From Clostridia bacterium (GTDB lineage Bacteria; Bacillota; Clostridia; Christensenellales; CALWSW01), in the NCBI GenBank assembly GCA_019421925.1, contig JAHZEH010000069.1:1-8513 (forward strand): a stretch of 8,513 bases of DNA, given 5' to 3'. Below, in pieces: positions 1-5,437 of the stretch (its first letter is position 1; each line of letters opens with the position of its first letter). The position numbers were made by a program, and so were the translations under genes. The notes beneath the pieces are model-generated. The model saw only the letters and a list, made by a program, of their open reading frames with translations, was not told where the DNA came from and did not search any database.

Positions 1-920
1 TGACCTCCCTCCTCCGGGAGCGTTACGGCGAGGATTGGGGCGGGCACGTAATCGCCACCACGGATACGGAGAAGGGCAATCTCATCAAAATTGCACGGGA
101 AAATAACCTTAAGACCTTCTATGTGCCGGATGGAGTGGGCGGCAGGTTCAGTGAGCTCTGCCCTGTCGGCCTTCTCGCCGCGGCGGTCTGCGGAATTGAT
201 ATTGAGGAGATGCTGGCGGGCGCGGCCTACATGGACGGGATCTGCCAGGAGAAGGACGTATGGAAGAACCCGGCTTATATGATGGCTGCCCTTCAGGTGA
301 TCTCCATGCGCCGGGGCAAGAATATCTCCGTGATAATGCCCTATGCCGATTCCCTCAAATATATGGCTGACTGGTACGCGCAGCTCTGGGCTGAGTCCCT
401 GGGCAAGCGCTACGGCAAGGATGGCAGCGGCGTGTTTGCAGGGCAGACGCCGGTCAAGGCGCTGGGCGTGACCGACCAGCACAGCCAGGTACAGCTCTAT
501 GCCGAGGGACCCTTTGACAAGGTGATTACCTTCCTGGGGGTGGACCGGTACCGCTGCGAGACGCCCATCCCCCACGGTTTTGAGGATATCCCGGACGTGG
601 CTTTCCTGGGTGGGCACTCCATGAACGAGCTCATCCAGGCGGAGCAGAAGGCCACGGAGTATGCCATTATGAGGGCGGGCCGTCCCAGCCACACCATCAC
701 GCTGCCCGCAGTGAACGCTTTCACCATCGGCGAGCTGCTCTTCCTTTTTGAGATGGAGACCGCTTTTGCCGGAGAGCTCCTGAGGATCAACGCTTTTGAC
801 CAGCCCGGTGTTGAGGGGGGCAAACAGGCCACCTATGCGCTGCTGGGCAAACGGGGATATGATGAGAAGAGGGCGGAGTTGGCGGCAATGCCCGCGAAGA
901 AGAAGGAGTACATTATCTGA
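1..920 (+). CDS. pgi: glucose-6-phosphate isomerase, C-terminal part (5' end outside window)
   Basis: Interconverts glucose 6-phosphate and fructose 6-phosphate in cytosolic glycolysis and gluconeogenesis. The reading frame is open from base 3 to the TGA at 918-920, giving 305 residues. Bacterial Pgi of this type is about 450 residues, so roughly the first third is missing at the window edge. An ATG at 123 (MPDGVGG) is internal and not the start, because the family signature DGVGGRFS spans it. Downstream, GVTDQHSQVQLY carries a conserved histidine region, and the second Pgi signature FDQPGVEGGK is present with its conserved lysine near the C-terminus. The frame closes with a short lysine-rich tail. 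A strong intrinsic terminator follows 22 bases after the stop, so the gene probably ends its transcript. Both family signatures are seen directly, and the identification is secure. Confidence 0.96.
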   Translation, partial: TSLLRERYGEDWGGHVIATTDTEKGNLIKIARENNLKTFYVPDGVGGRFSELCPVGLLAAAVCGIDIEEMLAGAAYMDGICQEKDVWKNPAYMMAALQVISMRRGKNISVIMPYADSLKYMADWYAQLWAESLGKRYGKDGSGVFAGQTPVKALGVTDQHSQVQLYAEGPFDKVITFLGVDRYRCETPIPHGFEDIPDVAFLGGHSMNELIQAEQKATEYAIMRAGRPSHTITLPAVNAFTIGELLFLFEMETAFAGELLRINAFDQPGVEGGKQATYALLGKRGYDEKRAELAAMPAKKKEYII

Positions 921-942
921 GCGGACGGTTCTGATGAAGAAG

Positions 943-973
943 AAGGGGGCATGGCGCGGCCAGCCCCCTTTTT
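943..973 (+). terminator. intrinsic terminator of pgi
   Basis: AAGGGGGC (943-950) pairs with GCCCCCTT (963-970). TGGC (952-955) pairs with GCCA (959-962) across a single bulged A and a GCG loop. The stem runs into five T residues (969-973). The position just after the pgi stop and the GC-rich stem make this a convincing Rho-independent terminator. Confidence 0.9.
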
Positions 974-1066
974 CTGTGTGGGCGGGACGCCGTTATGCCC
1001 CCTGAGCAGTAAGGCCGTCTAAAAAGACAATTTAATCCGGGGAATGCTGGTTGCACCCGCTAAAGA

Positions 1067-1095
1067 TTGACGGAATTGGGAAGAATCACTATACT
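1067..1095 (+). promoter_or_regulatory. sigma-A type promoter of fabZ
   Basis: The -35 box is TTGACG (1067-1072), 5 of 6 to consensus. A 17-bp spacer separates it from the -10 box TATACT (1090-1095), also 5 of 6. Transcription would start near 1102, giving a leader of about 75 nt before fabZ. It lies downstream of the pgi terminator and is the only good promoter seen in this gap. Confidence 0.75.
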
Positions 1096-1109
1096 GAACA
1101 CCATAATTG

Positions 1110-1127
1110 AACTGACATCAGTCAGTT
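1110..1127. promoter_or_regulatory. 18-bp inverted repeat, probable operator of fabZ
   Basis: AACTGAC (1110-1116) and GTCAGTT (1121-1127) form perfect 7-bp arms around ATCA. The element starts about 8 bp after the predicted transcription start, where a bound repressor would block initiation or early elongation. The size and short spacer resemble operators of dimeric helix-turn-helix repressors such as the TetR family. It does not look like the FapR or FabT consensus as I recall them. The symmetry is seen; the regulator is unknown. Confidence 0.55.
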
Positions 1128-1133
1128 GAAAAG

Positions 1134-1152
1134 GGAAGGCCGCGGGCCTTTC
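1134..1152 (+). other. 8-bp hairpin in the fabZ leader
   Basis: GGAAGGCC (1134-1141) pairs with GGCCTTTC (1145-1152) around a GCG loop; one of the eight pairs is G-U. It ends 8 nt before the ribosome binding site and has no T-run, so it is not a terminator. It could stabilise the mRNA or influence ribosome access. A role is not shown. Confidence 0.4.
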
Positions 1153-1175
1153 AGAAGTTTGAAAGGATGGATGTA

Positions 1176-1616
1176 ATGCTTTCGCTCGAGAGGATCAAGT
1201 CGATCATTCCCCATCGCGACCCTATGCTAATGGTGGATGAGGCGGATGATCCGGATTTTGAAAATCTGCACATTACGGGGCGCAAACACGTGACCGGGGA
1301 GGAGGAACTGCTCCACGGCCATTTCCCAGGACATGCCGTTATGCCGGGCGTGATGATGATCGAGTCCCTGGCCCAGCTGGGCGCGGTCCTGGTGCTCAGT
1401 ATGGAGAAGTTTAAGGGCAAGCTGGCCGTTTTGGGAGGGGTCGACCGGGTGAAGTTCCGGAACATGGTGCATCCGGGCGACGTGATGGACCTGGATGTAC
1501 AGATTGAAAAGCTCAAAGGCTTTGCGGGCATTGGGCACGGAAAGGCAAGCGTAAACGGCAAGCTGGTCTGCGAGGGGACGATCACTTTCTTTATCATCGA
1601 CCCGGCGAAGGCCTAG
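1176..1616 (+). CDS. fabZ: 3-hydroxyacyl-[acyl-carrier-protein] dehydratase FabZ
   Basis: Dehydrates (3R)-hydroxyacyl-ACP to trans-2-enoyl-ACP in type II fatty acid synthesis, in the cytosol. It is a single hot-dog-fold domain of 146 residues, normal for the family. The N-terminus has the typical IKSIIPHRDPMLMVDE stretch. The active-site helix motif GHFPGHAVMPGVMMIESLAQ carries the catalytic His49 and Glu63, the same numbering as in Pseudomonas FabZ. I chose the ATG at 1176. An in-frame ATG at 1167 lies directly against the purine-rich ribosome binding site GAAAGG (1161-1166) with no spacing, whereas 1176 is about 8 nt from it. The gene stands alone, between the pgi terminator and a gene-poor stretch, with its own promoter and inverted repeat. 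In many Clostridia fabZ sits inside a fab cluster, so this could be a second or relocated copy. Confidence 0.93.
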   Translation: MLSLERIKSIIPHRDPMLMVDEADDPDFENLHITGRKHVTGEEELLHGHFPGHAVMPGVMMIESLAQLGAVLVLSMEKFKGKLAVLGGVDRVKFRNMVHPGDVMDLDVQIEKLKGFAGIGHGKASVNGKLVCEGTITFFIIDPAKA

Positions 1617-1625
1617 CTGGATCTT

Positions 1626-1648
1626 TTCCGCTTCCCGTGGAATTTGTT
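1626..1648 (+). terminator. weak terminator-like hairpin after fabZ
   Basis: TTCCGC (1626-1631) pairs with GTGGAA (1637-1642, one G-T pair) around a 5-nt loop, followed by TTTGTT. The stem is short and the T-run is interrupted. It is the only candidate for ending the fabZ transcript here and may be fortuitous. Confidence 0.3.
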
Positions 1649-1771
1649 GCTGCGCCCTGTTCCTATTTGGAGAACTCTACGGAAACAGCCCCGAAAAGAG
1701 CTGTGTCTATACCTGCCATAGCAGAGGGGGAGGCCAGTATTTTCTGCGGATATCCGGAAAATGCCGATTTG

Positions 1772-1980
1772 GATTTTCCAAACCTCCCGACGGTCTTTTG
1801 AGTCAAGACAGGCTGTTAATTCGTCAAGAAAACGAGCTGGAGATTTGAGATCAAAGCCAGCACGATAAAAAAGCCGCTGACGCTCGCCGCCAGACAGGCT
1901 TTTGACCAAGCTGTCCATTTACCGCTGAGTCCATGGTGCCGGCAGAGTTTCTTTCCAACCGTTGGGGGCTTTGAGAAGTC
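1772..1980 (-). pseudogene. remnant of an ABC transporter ATP-binding protein gene
   Basis: Read on the minus strand, the segment carries the ABC signature LSGGERQRL, then a Walker B-like FLDELTACLD and the D-loop stretch DSKDRREVWK. An apparently open frame (1918 down to 1613) is misleading because the family sequence jumps between frames. GLSGK is in one frame before 1921, and MDSLVKSLSGGERQRLF follows in another, as if one A had been lost from AAAA near 1919. After RLF, the family-like IVLALISN and QLVFL are in the +1 frame, implying an extra T in the T-run. DELTACLD then returns to the previous frame. The Walker A half is absent, cut off near the palindrome at 2011-2040. Downstream, a possible H-loop area is too degraded to call. 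The gene is dead. It was probably the ATPase of an export-type or drug-type ABC system, going by the FLDELT style of Walker B. Confidence 0.75.
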
Positions 1981-2010
1981 AGGAGGGTTCTTCGCATAAT
2001 TCGGAACGGG

Positions 2011-2040
2011 AAAACGGCATAGCTGAAGCTATGCCGTTTT
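2011..2040. repeat. perfect palindrome with 13-bp arms
   Basis: AAAACGGCATAGC (2011-2023) and GCTATGCCGTTTT (2028-2040) are exact reverse complements around TGAA. With A- and T-runs at both outer ends it could act as a bidirectional terminator. It lies at the broken 5' edge of the ABC-ATPase remnant. A second, one-mismatch copy of the right arm follows at 2054-2068, which suggests a repeat-derived element rather than a simple terminator. Confidence 0.75.
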
Positions 2041-2069
2041 CCAAAAGATAAGACTATGCTGTTTTCCAG

Positions 2070-2091
2070 CGCCGTTTCCCCGGCGGTTTTT
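2070..2091 (+). terminator. short terminator-like hairpin
   Basis: CGCCG (2070-2074) pairs with CGGCG (2081-2085) around a 6-nt loop and is followed by GTTTTT. The stem is only 5 bp. No intact plus-strand gene ends just before it, so it may be a leftover from a lost gene or chance. Confidence 0.35.
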
Positions 2092-2371
2092 GTTGCGTTT
2101 TGGATTTTTTTAGGCTACCATAAATTTATACGCTCAGGTGGATAGAGACAACGCGCCGTAAAGGGCTGAGCCAACCTTTTTGTTCGTTGAGGCCGTCTGT
2201 TTGGGAACTGCCGCAAAGCCAGCCCGTTGAATCCCGCGAGTTTCAAAGGTTTCAATAAACGGGGACGAGGCGCGGGCCCGAAGGCATGGCGGGACGATTC
2301 CAAGGGACGGCAACTGTAAAAAAAGGCACCACGCTGAGGGTAACAAAATCATGGTATGGAGGAGGACTGTC

Positions 2372-2719
2372 ATGGCGGATTCGGGGATGGAGGGTATCCA
2401 GAGACAGATGAAGAAGGGCGTGATGGAGATTCTTGTGCTGTTTCTGCTCAAGGATAACGACCTCTATGGCTACCAGATCATTCAGGAGCTCTCCCGAAAG
2501 AGCCGCGGCTACTTTCAGATCAAGGAGGGCACGCTCTACCCCGTACTCTACCGCCTGGAGGACGGAGGATACATCGAGAGCTACTGGGAGCAGCCTCAGG
2601 AGAAGAGACAGGTGCCGAGAAAGTTTTACCGCATCACGTGGGAAGGGCGCGATGCGCTCAAGTCCATGCAAAACGAGTGGATCAACTTTGCATACAACGT
2701 CAACGTAATCTTAAATTAG
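2372..2719 (+). CDS. PadR-family transcriptional regulator
   Basis: Small dimeric winged-helix DNA-binding protein of 115 residues, the usual length for the short PadR subgroup. The wing-helix region is clear: MKKGVMEILVLFLL, then LYGYQIIQEL (31-40), then EGTLYPVLYRLE (52-63), which holds the recognition helix. The wing is RKFYRITWEG (83-92), followed by a C-terminal helix for dimerisation. I chose ATG 2372 because GGAGGAGG (2358-2365) sits 6 nt before it; the in-frame ATG at 2351 lies upstream of that site. PadR proteins are usually repressors of drug-efflux or stress genes and often of their own gene. Its target is unknown. No DUF1700 gene or intact transporter accompanies it, but a dead ABC-ATPase lies upstream on the other strand. 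Its last 20 bases overlap the convergent folT gene. Confidence 0.9.
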   Translation: MADSGMEGIQRQMKKGVMEILVLFLLKDNDLYGYQIIQELSRKSRGYFQIKEGTLYPVLYRLEDGGYIESYWEQPQEKRQVPRKFYRITWEGRDALKSMQNEWINFAYNVNVILN

Positions 2720-3221
2720 GAATCTTTTGCACGAGGATGTACGTGATGACGGTATAAATGGGGATAAAAATGGCCTGATTGAGCGCCCGGGGTCCGATGA
2801 TGGCCCAGGGCAGGCCGTAGCTGATGACCTGGAACGTGGTGTTGAGCAGAACAGAGCCGATGATCTGACCGGTGGTGATAGCGCAGGCCAGCCGTTTGAA
2901 GGTGGGCTCCTCCCCGTGGGCGAAGAAGAGGCCGGGGACCATGCCCAACACAATGCCCGTTAAGGTGAACAGGGGGTTGTAGGCGCCCACCGGGAAGAGA
3001 ATGGCCTGGATGAAATCGGCGGCGCCCCCGCAGATGCCGCCGTAGACCGGACCGTATTTTACTGCGGCGATGAAGATGGGGATCATACTAAAGCTGAGCT
3101 TTAAGGAGTAGGCCCCGAAGAGGTTGAGCGGAATTTTGAGCATTCCGCCAAAGACAACGCTGACCGTGATGAGCAGCCCGCATGTTGCCAGGCGACGTGT
3201 GTTGACAATAGGGGTGTGCAT
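2700..3221 (-). CDS. folT: ECF transporter S component, folate-specific
   Basis: Membrane substrate-binding subunit of a group II energy-coupling-factor transporter. It would associate with shared EcfA, EcfA' and EcfT (not in this window) to import folates. The 173-residue protein is almost wholly hydrophobic and can be read as about six membrane helices. Family features include the stretch KYGPVYGGICGGAADFIQAI with the following FPVGAYNP, and the C-terminal NTTFQVISYGLPWAIIGPRA. I chose ATG 3221 because AGGAGG (3233-3238) precedes it by 11 nt. The frame extends further upstream to 3299, but that part lies inside the leader RNA and is not hydrophobic. The folate assignment is supported independently by the THF riboswitch in its leader. 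Its 3' end overlaps padR by 20 bp on the opposite strand. Other S components (for example pantothenate or queuosine-precursor types) are less likely given the riboswitch. Confidence 0.9.
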   Translation of the reverse strand: MHTPIVNTRRLATCGLLITVSVVFGGMLKIPLNLFGAYSLKLSFSMIPIFIAAVKYGPVYGGICGGAADFIQAILFPVGAYNPLFTLTGIVLGMVPGLFFAHGEEPTFKRLACAITTGQIIGSVLLNTTFQVISYGLPWAIIGPRALNQAIFIPIYTVITYILVQKIPNLRLR

Positions 3222-3224
3222 AAT

Positions 3225-3261
3225 AAAAAAAGCCTCCTTTCCCCCGTAAGGATGGCAGGCT
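3225..3261 (-). terminator. terminator/SD-sequestering hairpin of the folT expression platform
   Basis: In the RNA, AGCCU (3261-3257) pairs with AGGCU (3235-3231) and CCUU (3251-3248) pairs with AAGG (3239-3236), with a 5-nt bulge on the 5' side. Six or seven U residues follow (3231-3225). The 3' arm is the folT Shine-Dalgarno sequence AGGAGG, and the U-run lies between it and the AUG. The hairpin can therefore both end transcription and hide the ribosome site. Confidence 0.65.
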
Positions 3262-3317
3262 GGCAAAAACAAAGCCAAACGCTCACGCTGGATGCGCAAA
3301 CGCTGTGGCGATATTCA

Positions 3318-3410
3318 GCAGCGGACGCGGCGACGCACCGCGGGCAAATGCCCTTCGTTTGGAGGCTACTTCCCATCCTTCCAACACTTAACGCGCGAGG
3401 CCTACTCTGC
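3318..3410 (-). ncRNA. tetrahydrofolate (THF) riboswitch aptamer
   Basis: The RNA read from 3410 to 3318 matches the THF riboswitch class of Firmicutes in order: AGAGUAG, then GCGUUAAGUG, GGAUGGGAAGU, ACGAA, GCGGUG and finally GCGUCCGCU. P1 is formed by GCAG (3410-3407) with CUGC (3321-3318). P2 is GGC..CGC with GCG..GCC across a 2x2 internal loop. P3 is UUGGA with UCCAA, and the last hairpin is GGGC with GCCC around a 4-nt loop. This class senses reduced folates and typically represses folate-transport genes when folate is plentiful. It lies between the folT promoter and a terminator that holds the folT ribosome binding site, consistent with cis control of folT. Confidence 0.92.
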
Positions 3411-3431
3411 ACTGGGGGATTATTCATCTCC

Positions 3432-3460
3432 ATTATACAGGGAACAGGGCGAACAGACAA
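3432..3460 (-). promoter_or_regulatory. sigma-A type promoter of the folT riboswitch transcript
   Basis: On the minus strand the -35 box is TTGTCT (3460-3455), 4 of 6 to consensus. It is followed by exactly 17 bp and a perfect -10 box TATAAT (3437-3432). Transcription would start near 3425, about 15 nt before the riboswitch aptamer, and give a leader of about 200 nt before folT. Confidence 0.85.
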
Positions 3461-3504
3461 GGGGTTTCGCACAAAGAAAGCGAAGGGCAGGGTGCGCATG
3501 AAAT

Positions 3505-3542
3505 AAAGAGCGCCCGCCGGTTTTGTCCGGCGGGCGCTCTTT
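3505..3542 (-). terminator. strong terminator of the galU-ahcY-mtaD-lipoprotein operon
   Basis: The arms 3505-3520 and 3527-3542 are perfect 16-bp complements (AAAGAGCGCCCGCCGG and its reverse complement) around a 6-nt loop. Read on the minus strand the stem ends in CTCTTTATTT. It starts 16 nt after the lipoprotein stop and separates this operon from the folT promoter. Confidence 0.9.
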
Positions 3543-3558
3543 GCCGCCCCGGCGCCTT

Positions 3559-5415
3559 TTACTGCGCGCTGCTGAGGGTGCGCAGATCCAGTTGGTAGGT
3601 GGCGCGGATGCGGGTTTCGTCGCTGATATACATATAGGGGAGATAGAGGGTGTTGGGATCGGGAGTGGTGAAGAAATCGGCCATCACCATGTCCACGCAC
3701 TCTGTGAGCTCCTTGGTCTCAATGTTGAAGCTGAAGAGCGTGAAGCCGTACTCCTCCTCGGCGGATGCGTCGTTCCCTTCGGTGTAGTAGAGGATGCCGT
3801 TGGGAGCCCAGTCAAAGCTGACGATATAGCGGTCCTTCACGAGATAGGCCTCTTCGCCGGTGCTCATGTTCTTGAGCTTCAGGCTGGTGTTGTTGACGGT
3901 CTCCTCGTCGTCTGCCCCAATGCCGGCGGACTCCAGAATGACCATATAGCGGCCGTCCGGGGACATGCGGAAGCTGCCTCCCGTCGCGAATTCTGCGCGC
4001 ATGCCGCCCTCGGGCTTGATTTTATAGATGCGCTCCTCGCCCTCCTCGGTCACATTTGCAAAATAGAGGTCGCTGTTATAGAAGGCGAGGTCGCCCTCCT
4101 CAATGGTGCGCTCCTCCACAGCGGAGATGCGCTGGGTCTCGTCGAGAATGGTGAAGTCGTATTTGAGCAGCTGCATGGACTCGTTGCCGCTGATGGCAAA
4201 AATGGCGCTGCCCAGGACGTCCCAGATAAAATTGCTGGTGATCTGTCCCAGCCCCTCCTCGGAGAGGTTGCTCAGGGTGTTGGTGTCCATGTCGTACACG
4301 TAGAGGTATGAGGTCTCACCCGCACGCTCCAGAATGGCCAGCTTGCGGCCATCCGGAGAGAAAGAGGCCATTTCAATGGTGGCGAACTCCGTCTCGCTCA
4401 GACGTTTGAGGGCGCCGCCCGCGTCCATGATCCAAAGCTCCTCCATATTCATGATGGTGTCGTCCGTATCCTGGAGCTGCTCTTCTTTGAGCTGGCGGCT
4501 GAAAATGGATTTGCGCCCGTCCGGGGTTGAACACAGGTACATGCCGTCGGGGATGACCACGGGAAGGGTGGAAGGAATGCCGTTCTTGCTGACAATCTTG
4601 TGCTCATAGACCTCGGCATAATCGCTGCCCCCGATGTATTCAGGCAGCTCGTTGCCGGTCAGAGAGACAGTGCCGAGGCTGATATCAGGCAGAATGGGGG
4701 AGAGCTTCTCAAGAATCTGCGCCTTGGCGCTCTCGGCCTCCTGCTGAGAGGGGTAGGGCTTGGAGATCAGGATGGTGTTGTGCAGATCGCTGCACAGGGT
4801 GGGAAAAAGGCCCATGTCGTCGGAGATAGAGCCCTCAGAGAACTGGGAGATGGCGTCCGCTGTAACAAAATACTGCGTTTTGCTCTCCGCCTGAGCGGGG
4901 GAGAACTGGATGGTCAGGCTCCCTTCCCCCTCCGTCACCTTGAAACTGACATTCTGCTTGAGCTGGAAGAAGATGCGGAAGCGGTTGTCGTTGCTCTGTA
5001 CCTGCTTGAAAATGGTGTAGAAGATGGGATCGTCCTGATCGACGCTGACGCTGCTGGAATAATCCCAGTAGTTCATGCTCTCAAACTCCAGGACGAAGCG
5101 GGCCGGGTCGCCTGTGCAGTACGCAGTATAGGAGGGGATGTCGTCCGTGGCGAACTCCTCCCCGCCATAGAGCTGGCTGCCCAGTACGAACTGGAGGGTT
5201 ACGGTGGCCGAATCCTCCTGGTGCTCCAGAGTCAGCGCCTTGGCGTTGATATCCTCGAGAGCTTTACCGCCGGAGGATATCTGCTCAAACTCTGCGGTTA
5301 TGGGTTGGCCGGCTGTGGCGGTGGGCGTGGGGGCGCCGGGATTGTTCCCCGAGCAGCCGGCGAGCAGGCCGGCTACCATCACAGCGGCAAGGATAGCGGA
5401 ATATCTACGGAGCAT
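3559..5415 (-). CDS. lipoprotein with C-terminal TolB/PD40-like beta-propeller
   Basis: No named family is recognised for the whole 618-residue protein. The N-terminus is a lipoprotein signal: MLRRY, a hydrophobic stretch, then lipobox L18-A19-G20-Cys21, with a Gly/Pro/Thr-rich linker to about residue 40. It should be anchored on the outer face of the cytoplasmic membrane. Residues about 62-172 form a beta-rich domain resembling AMIN-like domains (ARFVLEFESM, FRIFFQLK, SLTIQF). Residues about 180-245 contain QYFVTADA and ILISKPYPSQQEAESAKAQI, which resembles a SPOR-like fold. From about 285 to the end come beta-propeller repeats with PD40-type turns: TPDGRKS (297-303), FSPDGRKLAIL (352-362), MSPDGRYMVIL (484-494) and WAPNGILYY (536-544). 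I chose ATG 5415 because AAAGGA precedes it by about 6 nt and the signal peptide begins there. It is the last gene of the operon, 22 nt after mtaD. Function is unknown. Domain readings by eye are tentative; the lipoprotein and PD40 calls are firmer. Confidence 0.8.
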   Translation of the reverse strand: MLRRYSAILAAVMVAGLLAGCSGNNPGAPTPTATAGQPITAEFEQISSGGKALEDINAKALTLEHQEDSATVTLQFVLGSQLYGGEEFATDDIPSYTAYCTGDPARFVLEFESMNYWDYSSSVSVDQDDPIFYTIFKQVQSNDNRFRIFFQLKQNVSFKVTEGEGSLTIQFSPAQAESKTQYFVTADAISQFSEGSISDDMGLFPTLCSDLHNTILISKPYPSQQEAESAKAQILEKLSPILPDISLGTVSLTGNELPEYIGGSDYAEVYEHKIVSKNGIPSTLPVVIPDGMYLCSTPDGRKSIFSRQLKEEQLQDTDDTIMNMEELWIMDAGGALKRLSETEFATIEMASFSPDGRKLAILERAGETSYLYVYDMDTNTLSNLSEEGLGQITSNFIWDVLGSAIFAISGNESMQLLKYDFTILDETQRISAVEERTIEEGDLAFYNSDLYFANVTEEGEERIYKIKPEGGMRAEFATGGSFRMSPDGRYMVILESAGIGADDEETVNNTSLKLKNMSTGEEAYLVKDRYIVSFDWAPNGILYYTEGNDASAEEEYGFTLFSFNIETKELTECVDMVMADFFTTPDPNTLYLPYMYISDETRIRATYQLDLRTLSSAQ

Positions 5416-5437
5416 GGCAGTCCTTTCTATGTATAAA

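Larger units (their letters stand above)
1617..2371. other. gene-poor region between fabZ and padR
   Basis: No intact gene is visible in this stretch of about 750 bp. It contains a weak hairpin after fabZ, a frameshifted ABC-ATPase remnant on the minus strand (about 1772-1980), a perfect palindrome (2011-2040) and a near-copy of one of its arms (2054-2068). It also contains a small terminator-like hairpin (2070-2091). From about 2092 to 2350 I see only scattered features. One is a 10-bp AT palindrome, ATAAATTTAT, at 2120-2129. Another is a weak promoter-like pair, TTGCGT at 2093 and TACCAT at 2116 (17-bp spacer), that might serve padR. The short open frames here show no family motif. The section around the remnant looks more AT-rich than the flanking genes, in keeping with decay. 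Confidence 0.6.

Noticed and set aside
2115..2303. Minus-strand short frames between the palindrome and padR as possible small proteins
   Set aside because: No ribosome site, no conserved motif and heavy overlap between frames; treated as non-coding.
2666..2693. ATGCAAA and TTTGCAT inverted arms inside the 3' end of padR as a terminator for folT
   Set aside because: The arms are only 7 bp, AT-rich, separated by 14 nt and not followed by a T-run; a chance repeat in coding sequence is the simpler reading.
3222..3299. N-terminal extension of folT to 3299
   Set aside because: It would cover the expression platform of the riboswitch and encode a non-hydrophobic, non-conserved segment; AGGAGG at 3233-3238 supports ATG 3221.
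3101..3700. Minus-strand 199-codon frame across the folT leader and operon terminator
   Set aside because: It runs through a promoter, a riboswitch and a perfect terminator stem and shows no protein family features.
3559..5436. Long plus-strand open frames opposite the lipoprotein gene (for example 3523-4311 and 4600-5436)
   Set aside because: They are mirror frames of the real minus-strand gene. They show no ribosome site or family motif, and their composition is an artefact of the antisense codons.
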